64,000 nucleotides of DNA. It comes from Anaerococcus lactolyticus ATCC 51172 (GTDB taxonomy: Bacteria; Bacillota; Clostridia; Tissierellales; Peptoniphilaceae). The number at the start of each line of letters is the position of its first letter. Within the stretch, counting starts at the first letter, position 1. Location of the stretch: contig NZ_GG666046.1 of NCBI RefSeq assembly GCF_000156575.1, positions 166,135 to 230,134 of the forward strand, given 5' to 3'. Made by a program: the position numbers and the translations under genes. The notes under the pieces are model-generated. The model did no database searches. It was given only the letters and a program-made list of their open reading frames with translations, and was not told where the DNA came from. Below, piece after piece: positions 36,381 through 45,604 of this stretch.

Positions 36381-37685
36381 TTAAATAAGGTATCTTACAA
36401 AGAAAATAATTGCTAAAACATAAATTACCCAGCTTACTTCCTTGCCCTTGCCTGTTAAAAGTTTGATGGCTGCAAAGCTCATCATACCAAAGGCGATTCC
36501 TTCTGCTATAGAATAAGATAGTGGCATCATGAGGATTGTCATGAAGGCTGGGAAGGCTTCTGTGATATCTTCAAAATTGATTTCCACAACAGTTGATAGC
36601 ATGAAGAGTCCTACTGTTACTAGGGCTGCTGATGTGGCTGCTGGTGGAATTATTGAAAATACTGGGAAGAAGAATGCTGCTATTACGAAGCATCCTGCTG
36701 TTGCAAGGGCTGTTAGGCCTGTTCTACCACCTTCTGCAACACCTGATGAACTTTCTACGAAGGTTGTGATTGTAGATGTACCAAGTAGGGCGCCAACAGT
36801 TGTGCCGACAGCATCGCTCATTAGGGCCTTGCTTGCTTCAGGTAGGTTGCCATTTTCATCTAGCATTTTTGCTTTTGTAGCTACTCCTGTAAGAGTGCCT
36901 AGGGTATCAAAAATATCTACAAATAAGAATGAGAATAATACCGAAAACATCTCCAAAGAGAAAATATTAGAAAAGTCTAATTTAAAGGCTACTGGAGCGA
37001 TTGATGGTGGAAGGCTAACGATGTTTGTGTCTGGTAAATGTGTAACACCTAGGATTAGGGAAAGAACGGTAGATACCAAGATTCCCCAAAGTAGGGCACC
37101 CTTTACCTTTTTAGCTGTTAATACGATCATTATTACTAGGGCAAAGAAAAATATAAAGGCCTCAAGACTCTTTAGGTTTCCAAGAGCGAGGGCTGGCTCT
37201 GCCTTAACAACGATTTTGGCATTTAATAGACCAATCTCTGCTATAAATAAGCCTATACCGACTGAAACTGCTTTCTTTAGGGTGGTTGGAATTGAATTAA
37301 AAATCGCTTCTCTGACTCCCACTAAAGATAGTAACATGAAAATAATTCCTTCTAAAAATACTGCGGTGAGGGCGAATTGCCAAGAATGACCCATTTGACC
37401 GACTACTGTATAGGTGAAGAAAGCATTAAGCCCCATACCAGCAGAAAGACCGAAAGGTAGGTTGGCGTAGAAGGCCATTAGGACCATGGCTACAACACTT
37501 GCGATGACGGTTGCTGAAAATACTGCACCGTAATCCATACCAGCTTCGCTTAGGATGCCTGGATTTACTGCAAGGATATAACTCATTGTCATAAAGGTAG
37601 TTACACCTGCCATTATTTCTGTCTTAACATTAGTACCATGTTTGTTTAGCTTGAAAGTTTTTTCTAAAAATGAAACTTCTGCCAT
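36381..37685 (-). CDS. NCS2 family purine permease (AzgA-like)
   Basis: 434 aa with about 13-14 membrane segments. AzgA-type motifs: GVTTFMTMSYILAVNPGILSEAG near the N-terminus, LPFGLSAGMGLNAFFTYTV, the helix-8 FVDIFDTLGTLTG and GTSTITTFVESSSGVAEGGRTG, which carry the substrate-binding Glu/Asp and proton-coupling residues. Expected to import hypoxanthine, guanine or adenine by proton symport, complementing xpt at 21 kb. No purine riboswitch is visible in the 130-base divergent region upstream. The stop lies close to the trpP leader promoter. Confidence 0.9.
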   Translation of the reverse strand: MAEVSFLEKTFKLNKHGTNVKTEIMAGVTTFMTMSYILAVNPGILSEAGMDYGAVFSATVIASVVAMVLMAFYANLPFGLSAGMGLNAFFTYTVVGQMGHSWQFALTAVFLEGIIFMLLSLVGVREAIFNSIPTTLKKAVSVGIGLFIAEIGLLNAKIVVKAEPALALGNLKSLEAFIFFFALVIMIVLTAKKVKGALLWGILVSTVLSLILGVTHLPDTNIVSLPPSIAPVAFKLDFSNIFSLEMFSVLFSFLFVDIFDTLGTLTGVATKAKMLDENGNLPEASKALMSDAVGTTVGALLGTSTITTFVESSSGVAEGGRTGLTALATAGCFVIAAFFFPVFSIIPPAATSAALVTVGLFMLSTVVEINFEDITEAFPAFMTILMMPLSYSIAEGIAFGMMSFAAIKLLTGKGKEVSWVIYVLAIIFFVRYLI

Positions 37686-37820
37686 ATTTGCCTCCTTTTA
37701 TTTATGATACAGATTCATTATATGTTTTAATTTGGATTTATCATTAAAATGCTTTATTTTTGATAGAAAAATCGCTATAATAAGTATAAGACTAAGAAGA
37801 GTTATTAGAAAGAAGGAAAA

Positions 37821-39068
37821 ATGAGTCATACGAATTGGATTGAACTTATAGTTATCATATTTGGTGTAGTTGGCAGTGCGTTTTTTTCCTCATCGGAAAC
37901 TGCCCTTACATCTTTAAATGTGTTTAAAATTAGACAAATGGAAGAAAACGGGGTAGAAAATTCCTCCCTTGTTAGAAAACTAACTGACAATATTGGCAAG
38001 GTCTTAACTACTATTTTGATCGGAAATAACATAGTAAATATCGCAACGACTACTGTTGCTACTATATTTTTTACAGATCTTTTTGGGGCTAAGGGTGCCA
38101 TAATTTCGACTATTGTCCTTACCTTAACTATTTTGATTTTTGGAGAGGTGACACCTAAAAATATCGCTTCATCTGCATCAGAAAAGGTGGCGCTTAGGGT
38201 GGCTAAGCCTATTAAGTTTTTTGATTTTATCTTAAAACCTATGTCGTTTTTTCTCCAAGCCATCACAAATTTTTTGACCAGGCTTATTATTGGGGAAAAT
38301 GCTCAGAAAGGGGACATAGTTACAGAAGAAGACCTAAAAACAATTGTGGATGTTTCTGAAGAACAAGGGGTTATAAATGACCAAGAGTCAGAGATTATCA
38401 ATAATGTTTTTGAGTTTGGGGATTCTGATGTTGAAGATATAATGACTGCAAGGACTAACATGGAAGCTATTGCAGTTGACATGGAAGATAAGGAATTAAA
38501 AGATTTCCTAAAAAATTGCAAACATTCAAGGATTCCAGTTTATGGCAAGTCTATTGATAATATCATAGGCATTTTACATATGAAGGATATAGTAGCTTTT
38601 ATCGCAGAAGATAAGGAACTAAACATAGAGGAGATGGTTAGGCCAGCCTTTTATGTTTACGACAATATGCACATCTTTGACCTTTTTAAGCAGATGAGGG
38701 GCGAAAATGTATCCCTTGCCATAGTTATTGATGAATATGGTGGTACATCTGGAATTGTAACCATAGAAGATATTGTAGAAGAACTTGTTGGAGAGATTGA
38801 AGATGAGTATGACACCCATCTTGAAACTGTCCTTAAGATAAATGATAAGGAATATTTGGTAAATCCATCTATCCACATAAATGATTTTAATGATTATTTT
38901 GATACCGATCTAGAGCAAATCAAAAATGATTCTATCGGAGGATTTTTGATTGACAAGCTAGGCAGGATTCCAAAACTAGGCGATAGTGTGGAGGAAGATG
39001 GTATCAAAATAAGTGTAGTCCAGATTAATAGGTACAAACTCGAAATGCTCAAGGTAGAATTTTCTTAA
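37821..39068 (+). CDS. CNNM/HlyC-type hemolysin family protein (DUF21-CBS-CorC)
   Basis: 415 aa. N-terminal DUF21 membrane domain (about 10-190, three to four helices, SSSETALTSLNVFKIRQME), two CBS motifs (about 205-325, with IMTARTNM and VIDEYGGTSGIVTIEDIVEE), and a C-terminal CorC_HlyC/transporter-associated domain (about 340-415). Relatives are CNNM-type magnesium/metal extruders such as MpfA/YhdP; 'hemolysin' is a historical label. ATG follows AGAAGGA. The pyrophosphatase starts 9 bases downstream. Confidence 0.9.
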   Translation: MSHTNWIELIVIIFGVVGSAFFSSSETALTSLNVFKIRQMEENGVENSSLVRKLTDNIGKVLTTILIGNNIVNIATTTVATIFFTDLFGAKGAIISTIVLTLTILIFGEVTPKNIASSASEKVALRVAKPIKFFDFILKPMSFFLQAITNFLTRLIIGENAQKGDIVTEEDLKTIVDVSEEQGVINDQESEIINNVFEFGDSDVEDIMTARTNMEAIAVDMEDKELKDFLKNCKHSRIPVYGKSIDNIIGILHMKDIVAFIAEDKELNIEEMVRPAFYVYDNMHIFDLFKQMRGENVSLAIVIDEYGGTSGIVTIEDIVEELVGEIEDEYDTHLETVLKINDKEYLVNPSIHINDFNDYFDTDLEQIKNDSIGGFLIDKLGRIPKLGDSVEEDGIKISVVQINRYKLEMLKVEFS

Positions 39069-39077
39069 GGGGGAAAA

Positions 39078-40724
39078 ATGAGAGAAACAGTTTACATTAC
39101 AGGCCACAAAAAGCCCGACACAGATTCAGTTATGTCAGCTATTGCCTATGCTGACCTTAAAAACAGGTTGGGAGAATACGATGCGATTCCAATTAGGTTG
39201 GGGAAACTTTCCCAAGAAAGTCGTTTTGTCCTTGATTATTTTGGGGTAAAACCTCCAGAAATCAAGGAATCTATGAAGCTTACTGTTGGAGATTTGGCTA
39301 TTGATAAGGGAACCATGATCGACCCTTCTATCCCAATTAGAAAGGCTTGGGACACCTTCCAAAAGGGTGCTACAAATTCTCTTACAGTTGTTGATAATAA
39401 GGGAGAGATTGTTGGTATAGCTTCACTTTCAAATATTACTAAGTCCTATATGGATGTTTGGGATGATGAGATTTTAGGTCGTTCAAATACTTCTATTGAC
39501 AATATAGTTGACGTGCTTGCTGCAAAAATTATTTGCCTAGATGATGACAAGGCCACCTTCCCTGGCAAGATGACAGTCTTTGCTATGGGTGGTGATGAAA
39601 AAAACTTAGACAATGTTTTTGCTGAAGGTGATATTGTAATAGCAGGCAACAGGACTGAATATTACGACTACCTGCTAAGGCAAAAAATTTCACTTTTGAT
39701 TCTTACTAATGGGGCAAGCCTCGGTGAAGATATGGTGGACCTTGCCAAGGAAAATAAGGTTACAGTTATTTCAACAGAATTTAACTCCTTTATGACTTCA
39801 AGGCTTTTGCCACTTACAATCCCAGTTAGCCAGGTAATGACAACTGAAAATTTGATTTACTTTAAGACTGATGATCCTCTTGACCTTGTAAAGGATATGA
39901 TGGCTAAGTCTAGGTTTAGGTCTTATCCAGTTGTTGATGCTAAAAAAAGAGTTGTAGGCTCTATTTCTAGGTACCACTTAATTTCATCAACCAAGAAAAA
40001 ACTAATCCTTGTTGACCACAATGAGAGAAACCAATCCATTGATGATATAGACGAGGCAGAGATTGTTGAGATTATCGACCACCACAGGGTGGCAAATATT
40101 CTTACAACTGCTCCAGTATTTTTCAGGGCAGAACCTGTTGGATCAACTGCCACAATCATTAGCGAAATGTATCTAGAATCAGGTATTAGACCATCAAGGG
40201 AAATTGCAGGTATCCTTTGTGCGGCAATTATTTCTGATACCCTTTTATTTAGGTCACCAACTACAACTGACATTGATAGGAGAATTCTGGACAGGATGAG
40301 CAAGATTGCAGGAATTAATCCGGAAGAATTTGCCGATAAGATGTTTAGGGCAGGAACTTCCCTAAAGGGTAAGTCTGCTAAGGATTTAATCGAGGGCGAT
40401 ATTAAGACCTTTACAATCGGCGATGCCAATGTGAGAGTAGGTCAAGTTTTCACTATGAATCCTGAAGAGCTAGTGCCAATTATGGATGACCTTAAAAAGT
40501 TAATGGCAGATAAGATTAAGGAAAGAGGCGAAGATACCTTTGTCCTTGTCCTTACAGATATTTTCAACCAAAGAAGTGAACTTCTAGTTGTAGGCGAGTA
40601 TTACGATGAAATCAAGGAGGAATTTGGCGATTTAACTCCAAATGGAACTATCAATGCAGATGGGGTTCTTTCTCGTAAAAAGCAAGTAATACCAAAGCTT
40701 ACAGCTGCAATTGTAAAAGCGTAA
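39078..40724 (+). CDS. ppaC: manganese-dependent inorganic pyrophosphatase with CBS and DRTGG inserts
   Basis: 548 aa family II (DHH) pyrophosphatase. The DHH phosphoesterase halves are interrupted by a regulatory insert: N-terminal GHKKPDTDSVMSA, two CBS motifs with a DRTGG domain between them (about 70-300), then VDHNERNQ, IIDHHRVANI and the DHHA2 domain to the end. In such enzymes adenine nucleotides bound to the CBS pair inhibit (AMP, ADP) or activate (ATP) hydrolysis. GGGGGA precedes the ATG; it shares the operon with the CNNM gene. Confidence 0.93.
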   Translation: MRETVYITGHKKPDTDSVMSAIAYADLKNRLGEYDAIPIRLGKLSQESRFVLDYFGVKPPEIKESMKLTVGDLAIDKGTMIDPSIPIRKAWDTFQKGATNSLTVVDNKGEIVGIASLSNITKSYMDVWDDEILGRSNTSIDNIVDVLAAKIICLDDDKATFPGKMTVFAMGGDEKNLDNVFAEGDIVIAGNRTEYYDYLLRQKISLLILTNGASLGEDMVDLAKENKVTVISTEFNSFMTSRLLPLTIPVSQVMTTENLIYFKTDDPLDLVKDMMAKSRFRSYPVVDAKKRVVGSISRYHLISSTKKKLILVDHNERNQSIDDIDEAEIVEIIDHHRVANILTTAPVFFRAEPVGSTATIISEMYLESGIRPSREIAGILCAAIISDTLLFRSPTTTDIDRRILDRMSKIAGINPEEFADKMFRAGTSLKGKSAKDLIEGDIKTFTIGDANVRVGQVFTMNPEELVPIMDDLKKLMADKIKERGEDTFVLVLTDIFNQRSELLVVGEYYDEIKEEFGDLTPNGTINADGVLSRKKQVIPKLTAAIVKA

Positions 40725-40731
40725 TAATAGA

Positions 40732-40758
40732 GTCTGCCATTTTTGGCAGGCTTTTTTC
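40732..40758 (+). terminator. terminator after the pyrophosphatase gene
   Basis: AGTCTGCCA / TGGCAGGCT with a TTT loop and one T-G pair, then TTTTTT. The NUDIX gene's ribosome binding site follows 3-10 bases later. Confidence 0.88.
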
Positions 40759-40770
40759 CTAGGAGATTTT

Positions 40771-41286
40771 ATGGAAATTTTAGATATATACGATAAGGAC
40801 AGGAGGAGAACTGGCAAGACCTACCCCAGAAATGAAGAAATTCCCCATGGTGGCTTAAGGCTTATAATCCATATCCTAATTTTTAGTGATAAGGGAGAGC
40901 TTCTAATCCAACAAAGGGCTGACCATAAGAAGATGGGTGGGCTTTGGGATATTTCATGTGGAGGAGCTTGCCAGATGGGCGAAGATTCTTGTGAGGGAGC
41001 AAGGCGAGAACTAAATGAAGAACTTGGAATAGACTTTGATTTTTCGTCTATTAGACCGATTCTAACAGCGAATTTCGCCCAGGGTTTTGATGATTTTTAT
41101 ATTCTTAGGAAAAATATAGGAATTAATGAACTTAAATTACAAAAAGAAGAGGTCAAGGCGGCTCGCTTTGCGAGTCGTGCAGAGGTGTTGGATTTACTTG
41201 CTAAAGGCGAATTTGTAAAATATAAAAAATCTTTTTTGGATTTGCTTTTTGACCTTAATGACGATGAGAGGTTTATGGTAGTATAA
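40771..41286 (+). CDS. NUDIX hydrolase
   Basis: 171 aa. A perfect NUDIX box G-x5-E-x7-REL-x-EE-x-G is read as GACQMGEDSCEGARRELNEE. The N-terminal EILDIYDKDRRRTGKTYPR and the tail match the group annotated as isopentenyl-diphosphate isomerase-like NUDIX proteins (YfcD type), which hydrolyse a nucleoside-diphosphate-linked substrate not known here. AGGAG is 6 bases upstream; it lies just past the pyrophosphatase terminator, so it may depend on read-through. Confidence 0.88.
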   Translation: MEILDIYDKDRRRTGKTYPRNEEIPHGGLRLIIHILIFSDKGELLIQQRADHKKMGGLWDISCGGACQMGEDSCEGARRELNEELGIDFDFSSIRPILTANFAQGFDDFYILRKNIGINELKLQKEEVKAARFASRAEVLDLLAKGEFVKYKKSFLDLLFDLNDDERFMVV

Positions 41287-41318
41287 AAAAATCCCGAACT
41301 TATTTTTCAAGTTCAGGA
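41284..41318 (-). terminator. terminator of the DUF1858 gene
   Basis: On the minus strand TCCTGAACTT / AAGTTCGGGA with a U-G pair and a 7-base loop, followed by TTTTTTT. It also lies at the end of the convergent NUDIX gene. Confidence 0.82.
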
Positions 41319-41326
41319 TGAATTTC

Positions 41327-41542
41327 TTAGTCGTTTAGTTGTTCGAGCAAATAATCTGGGTCCATGCCGTGAACCATGCAAGCTTCTTCAAGAGATTCAT
41401 AAAGAGCTGTTGGACATGCTATGCAGCCCATACCACTCATCATGAGGATGTTGATAGCTTCTGGTTTAGCTTGGATTATATCGCCTATGATCATATCACG
41501 TGTGATAGTAACTTTGTTTTTGTCTTGTGTATTTTCGGTCAT
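41327..41542 (-). CDS. DUF1858 domain protein
   Basis: 71 aa, nearly all one DUF1858 domain: VTITRDMIIGDIIQAKP, then GMGCIACPTALYESLEEACMVHG. The CxxC pair gives it a possible redox disulfide, and members are annotated as hybrid-cluster-protein-associated redox domain. No hybrid cluster protein is nearby. Single gene with GGGGG upstream and its own terminator. Confidence 0.88.
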   Translation of the reverse strand: MTENTQDKNKVTITRDMIIGDIIQAKPEAINILMMSGMGCIACPTALYESLEEACMVHGMDPDYLLEQLND

Positions 41543-41624
41543 ATTAACCCCCTTTTTGTCTTACTAACATTTTACTACCAAAGGGGAAATAAGCAAAGTA
41601 AAATACTAGGGTATAGGAGGAAGT

Positions 41625-41957
41625 ATGGAAAAGGAAAAATTATTAGAAGAAAAGAAAAATGAATTAAAAATATTAGAGGAAAAAATTCTTGCAGGTTATA
41701 AGGTTAGTTTTTTGAAACTTTTTGCAGTTCCTTTGATTTTAGCAATAGCAGGGATGATAATTGGCAGTTTTTGTGGCTTTGACGATACTCAAAAAGTAGG
41801 ATCTCTTGTAATAATATTTATACTTGCCTTATTTATTTGTGGAGTAATTGTCAAGTATAGACTTCATAAACAAGAGGAAAGTGACATAGAAAATAGGTTA
41901 AGGCTCCAAAGGGAAATTGTGAAACTTATCAAGGAGCTTAGGAATGAAAATAATTAA
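41625..41957 (+). CDS. small two-helix membrane protein, unknown function
   Basis: 110 aa. A charged helical N-terminus (EKEKLLEEKKNELKILEEK), two hydrophobic segments (about 29-50 and 58-78), and a second charged helix (QEESDIENRLRLQREIV). The two helical ends could form a cytoplasmic coiled coil. I do not recognise a family. AGGAGGA precedes the ATG, and its 3' end overlaps the hemolysin III gene by 14 bases. Confidence 0.72.
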   Translation: MEKEKLLEEKKNELKILEEKILAGYKVSFLKLFAVPLILAIAGMIIGSFCGFDDTQKVGSLVIIFILALFICGVIVKYRLHKQEESDIENRLRLQREIVKLIKELRNENN

Positions 41958-42594
41958 GTACTCTAAGTCTGAAGAATTTTTAAATATAGCCACCCACCTT
42001 TTGGGCTTTGTGTTGAGTCTGATATTTTTCCTCCCACTTGTAATTTCAACCTATAAGGATGGGAAAATAGTTGACTTTTTGGCATGGCTTATGTATTTTA
42101 TTGCCATTGCCTTGATGTTTCTAGCATCAAGCCTCTATCATTCGATGACAAATCCCCTAGCTCGCACGATTTTTAGGGCAATAGACCACGGAGTAATTTA
42201 CCTTACAATCGCAGGATCATACACACCGGTTATCTTAATTGGTCTAAAGTCAACCTTCTCCATAATAATTTTTGTAATTATTTGGATATTGGCTATCACA
42301 GGGATTTCCATGAACATAATCGCCTTTGCTACAGGCAAGGAAGACAAGATTGGAAAGGCCTCAATGATAATCTACATGGCCATGGGCTGGATTTCAGTTT
42401 TGCTTTTGTATCAGATTTATAAGCACATTGGGATTTCTTACATTTTGTTTTTGGTACTTGGTGGTTTATTTTACACAATAGGTGCAGTTTTTTATGCTAT
42501 CAAAAAAATTCCTTATAACCACGCCATCTGGCATATTTTTATTCTGGTAGCAGCCTTTGTCATGCTTTATGGCAACATAAAATACTTGGGATAA
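41944..42594 (+). CDS. hemolysin III / PAQR family membrane protein
   Basis: 216 aa with seven membrane helices. PAQR signature: an early Glu in SEEFLNIATHLLGFVLS, the SSLYHSM motif with its Ser/His, the DHGVIYLTIAGSYTP segment, and the late HAIWHIFILVAAF with paired His, which together form a zinc site. Bacterial members are named YqfA or hemolysin III; direct hemolytic activity is doubtful and lipid hydrolysis is proposed for relatives. It ends 4 bases before the -35 box of htpG. Confidence 0.88.
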   Translation: MKIIKYSKSEEFLNIATHLLGFVLSLIFFLPLVISTYKDGKIVDFLAWLMYFIAIALMFLASSLYHSMTNPLARTIFRAIDHGVIYLTIAGSYTPVILIGLKSTFSIIIFVIIWILAITGISMNIIAFATGKEDKIGKASMIIYMAMGWISVLLLYQIYKHIGISYILFLVLGGLFYTIGAVFYAIKKIPYNHAIWHIFILVAAFVMLYGNIKYLG

Positions 42595-42622
42595 TTGCAA
42601 GAAAAGTAAATTTAAGTATAAT
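42595..42622 (+). promoter_or_regulatory. htpG promoter
   Basis: TTGCAA (42595-42600), 16-base spacer, TATAAT (42617-42622). The CIRCE-like repeat begins two bases after the -10 box. Confidence 0.68.
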
Positions 42623-42623
42623 A

Positions 42624-42650
42624 TTAGCAGTCGAAGATGTAGACTGCTAA
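42624..42650 (+). promoter_or_regulatory. CIRCE-type HrcA operator (symmetric variant)
   Basis: TTAGCAGTC, nine bases, GACTGCTAA: a perfect 9-9-9 inverted repeat. It equals the CIRCE consensus TTAGCACTC-N9-GAGTGCTAA except for one position changed in both arms with pairing kept. Placed at the expected transcription start, it should bring htpG under heat-shock repressor HrcA. Confidence 0.85.
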
Positions 42651-42685
42651 TTTATTTTGGCAAAAATTCTCAAGGAGGATTAGTT

Positions 42686-44533
42686 ATGAAACAAGAATTT
42701 AAGGCGGAAGCTAAAAAAGTAATGGATCTTATGATCCACTCAATTTATACAAACAAGGAAATATTTTTAAGAGAGCTTATCTCAAATGCATCTGATGCCC
42801 TAGATAAGCTATATTACGAAGATTTAAAGTCTGATAAAACAACAAACAAGGAAGACTATTTTATAGAAATCATTCCAAACAAGGAAGCAAGGACTCTTAC
42901 AATCAGGGATACAGGTATAGGAATGGACGAGGAAGATTTACAAAACAACCTCGGAACCATTGCCAAATCAGGAACCGAAGCCTTTAGGAAGTCTGTCGAT
43001 TCATCAGACATTAAGGACTTAATCGGTCAATTTGGTGTTGGTTTTTATTCTGCCTTTATGGTTGCAGAAAAAATTGTAGTTTTATCCAAAAAGTCTGGTT
43101 CTAAAAAGGCCCACATCTGGGAAAGCGAGGATGCAGACGGATTTACTATCAAGGAAGCAAGTAAGGCTAGCACAGGAACTGATGTAATTTTATACTTAAG
43201 GGAAAATACAGAAGATGAAAATTATGATATATATCTAGACCAAAATACAATCAGAGGTCTAATTCGCAAATATTCAAACTATATCAGATATCCAATCCAG
43301 ATGGAAATCACCAAGACTAGGATTAAGGAAGGTTCACCTGAAGATAAGCCAGAATACGAAGACTACAGGGATATGACCGTCCTAAATTCTGACAAACCAA
43401 TTTGGAAGGAAGAAAAGAAAAATCTCGCAGACGAAGATTATATAAATTTCTACCAAGAAAGTCACTTTGGCTTTGATAAGCCACTTTCATGGGTTCATTT
43501 CAAGGCGGAAGGCCTGGTTGAATTTAGGGCACTCTTATATATTCCAGAAAAGGCACCTTTTGATTATTATTCAAAAGACAGGCAAATCGGCCTTGAGCTC
43601 TACTCCCATGGAGTAAAAATCATGGATTCTTGCGATGAAATCCTAGACGACGCCTATTCTTTTGTAAAAGGTGTGGTTGAATCAGATGATTTAACCCTAA
43701 ACATTTCAAGGGAAACCCTCCAACAAAATAGGCAATTAAGGGTGATTTCAAAACAGATAAACAAAAAAATCAACGCTCACCTTAAGGAAATGATGGAGAA
43801 AAATAGGGAAGATTATGAAAAATTCTACAAAGAATTTGCTGATTCTATCAAGGTTTCAATCTACGAATCCTATGGCGCAAACAAGGAAGATTTACAAGAC
43901 CTACTTCTCTTCTATTCTAGAAAGGAAGATAAGCTAATAAGCCTAAAAGAATACAAGGAAGCTGCTCCATCAACAGCCGAATTTATCTACTACGGCACAG
44001 GCGAATCCCTTGAAAAAATCAAGTCTTCTCCAGCCCTCAAAATGGTTGATGAAGATAAAGACGTTCTTTTATTAGACAAGGCCTTAGATGAATTTTTAAT
44101 CAAGATGCTAGGCGAATACGAAGGCCTAAAATTTAAATCAATCACTGCAGAGGAAGAGTCCAAGGACGAAGACAAGGAAGATAGTGAAATCATATCTTTT
44201 ATTAAAGAAGCCATGCCAGAAGACGTGGTAGATGTGACCTTCACAGACAAATTAGAAGACGTCCCATCCCTAATCAAAGAACGTGGCGAAGTCTCAATCG
44301 AAATGGAAAAAACCCTCAAAAACCAACCAAACGCCTTCGGTATCAAGGCAGAAAAAGTCCTAGAAATCTCCACAAAAACCAAGGCCTACGATCTTTTAGA
44401 AAAAGCCTTTAAGGATGACAAAGACAAGGCAAAAATGATAGCAGGTCTACTCTTAGACCAAGCAAGGCTAATTGAAGGCCTAGAAATAGAAGACCCTGTG
44501 GCATATGCGAAAAATATTTGGAAGTTAATGTAA
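42686..44533 (+). CDS. htpG: molecular chaperone HtpG (Hsp90)
   Basis: 615 aa cytosolic Hsp90. GHKL ATPase motifs: FLRELISNASDALDK with the Mg-binding Asn, RDTGIGMDEEDL, and GQFGVGFYSAFMVA; the middle domain has SREFLQQ-like 'NISRETLQQNR' with the catalytic Arg; the C-terminal dimer domain ends without the eukaryotic MEEVD tail. AGGAGG precedes the ATG. A CIRCE-like operator lies in the 5' leader. Monocistronic, with a terminator right behind. Confidence 0.96.
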   Translation: MKQEFKAEAKKVMDLMIHSIYTNKEIFLRELISNASDALDKLYYEDLKSDKTTNKEDYFIEIIPNKEARTLTIRDTGIGMDEEDLQNNLGTIAKSGTEAFRKSVDSSDIKDLIGQFGVGFYSAFMVAEKIVVLSKKSGSKKAHIWESEDADGFTIKEASKASTGTDVILYLRENTEDENYDIYLDQNTIRGLIRKYSNYIRYPIQMEITKTRIKEGSPEDKPEYEDYRDMTVLNSDKPIWKEEKKNLADEDYINFYQESHFGFDKPLSWVHFKAEGLVEFRALLYIPEKAPFDYYSKDRQIGLELYSHGVKIMDSCDEILDDAYSFVKGVVESDDLTLNISRETLQQNRQLRVISKQINKKINAHLKEMMEKNREDYEKFYKEFADSIKVSIYESYGANKEDLQDLLLFYSRKEDKLISLKEYKEAAPSTAEFIYYGTGESLEKIKSSPALKMVDEDKDVLLLDKALDEFLIKMLGEYEGLKFKSITAEEESKDEDKEDSEIISFIKEAMPEDVVDVTFTDKLEDVPSLIKERGEVSIEMEKTLKNQPNAFGIKAEKVLEISTKTKAYDLLEKAFKDDKDKAKMIAGLLLDQARLIEGLEIEDPVAYAKNIWKLM

Positions 44534-44537
44534 AATC

Positions 44538-44576
44538 AAAAAGGAAAGTACGGAATATCTGTGCTTTCCTTTTTTT
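44538..44576 (+). terminator. terminator after htpG
   Basis: AAAAAGGAAAGTAC / GTGCTTTCCTTTTT around loop GGAATATCT, then T-run. It marks the left border of the accessory island. Confidence 0.87.
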
Positions 44577-44772
44577 AAGAAATCGTGTAAGTTTATTTTT
44601 TATGATATAATTAAAGTAATTAAGAGGTCAAAGAGGTGCTTGTATGAATGCACTTATAGACCATATTGAAAAATCTTGCTAGAACTTGGCAAGAGTTTTA
44701 TGGATGTGGTAAACCTCGCCACCACAAATTGTTATGTGGACATGGTATTTTATAATCAGAGGAGAAAATATT

Positions 44773-45189
44773 ATGAATCGTGGTTTTAGAATTCTTCTTG
44801 CTATAATGATTTTATTTTCATTAACAGGATGTAAAGGGAAAACAGATGGAGATATTACAATCGATAAAGGTGATTCTAGTAAATTTAGCGAAGCTGAAAT
44901 AGATTCTGCAATTAAAGTAGTAAAGGATAATTTTTCATTCCCAGGCTCAAAATTAAAAGCAGTTTCCTACGATGAAGATAAATCGGAAGATGCGATAAAA
45001 GATTTTATGGAATATGGAAAAGGCGAGGGCTCTGATATAGATCCAAATAATATTATCGCACTATTTTCAGAATTTGATGTGACTGGGAAAAATCCTGTAT
45101 TAAGTAAGGGAGAATACAAGAATTATAGCTGGATCTTAGTTCGAGAAGACAAAGACAAGGAATGGAAAATAGAAGATCAAGGTTATTAA
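44773..45189 (+). CDS. DUF4829 family lipoprotein
   Basis: 138 aa from ATG 44773 (AGAGGAG 8 bases upstream). A lipoprotein signal ends in the lipobox SLTGC (Cys about residue 20). The mature part, with SEAEIDSAIKVVKDNF, FPGSKLKAVSYDEDKS and a terminal YSWILVREDKDKEWKIEDQG, matches DUF4829, an exported domain of unknown role common in anaerobic Firmicutes. First gene of the accessory island. Just upstream (44645-44683) a 12-codon reading frame with AGAGG in front ends abruptly and looks like a gene remnant. Confidence 0.8.
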   Translation: MNRGFRILLAIMILFSLTGCKGKTDGDITIDKGDSSKFSEAEIDSAIKVVKDNFSFPGSKLKAVSYDEDKSEDAIKDFMEYGKGEGSDIDPNNIIALFSEFDVTGKNPVLSKGEYKNYSWILVREDKDKEWKIEDQGY

Positions 45190-45604
45190 AATGTAAAAGC
45201 TAAGCCTAAAGCTTTCTTTTTATTAAGCTTAATTAAGAAGTGAGCAAATGAACCAACAGAGATAATCTTATGTACAAATAAGGGCGGAGTCTAAGCAAAA
45301 TATGCCCTAGGAAATTTATAAAAAAATATTCGCATTAAAATCACCTTGTATATACCAAACGGGAAAGACCTTGAAGAACAAGTAGGAAAGAGATTGAATC
45401 TTTTAGAGAAAAATTTGTCAAAGGTAAAACCTATGAAAAAAATTCCATTATAAAATCATAAGAGCTTTGCAAGCTATAGATTTGGTTAATTTAAAATAGT
45501 CAAAAATTCTTGACTATTTTTTCATCTTATGATATATTCGAAGTGAAAATACAACGAGTTATAAATATAAGAAAAAATACGAAAATATAAAGGAGGTAGA
45601 CTTT
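45190..45604. other. intergenic region with ORF remnant and orphan terminator
   Basis: About 410 bases. A hairpin AAAGCT...AAGCTTT with T-run near 45196-45222 can end the DUF4829 transcript. Around 45317-45453 an open frame without a start reads ITLYIPNGKDLEEQVGKRL and ends in KIPL, which looks like the tail of a lost gene. At 45493-45522 AAAATAGTCAA / TTGACTATTTT plus T-run is a strong terminator with no intact gene in front of it. The last 80 bases are A+T-rich promoter-like DNA before the BlaI gene. Confidence 0.5.
45493..45522 (+). terminator. orphan terminator upstream of the BlaI-type gene
   Basis: Perfect 11-bp stem AAAATAGTCAA / TTGACTATTTT, 6-base loop, T-run. Its gene appears to have been lost. 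Confidence 0.82.
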
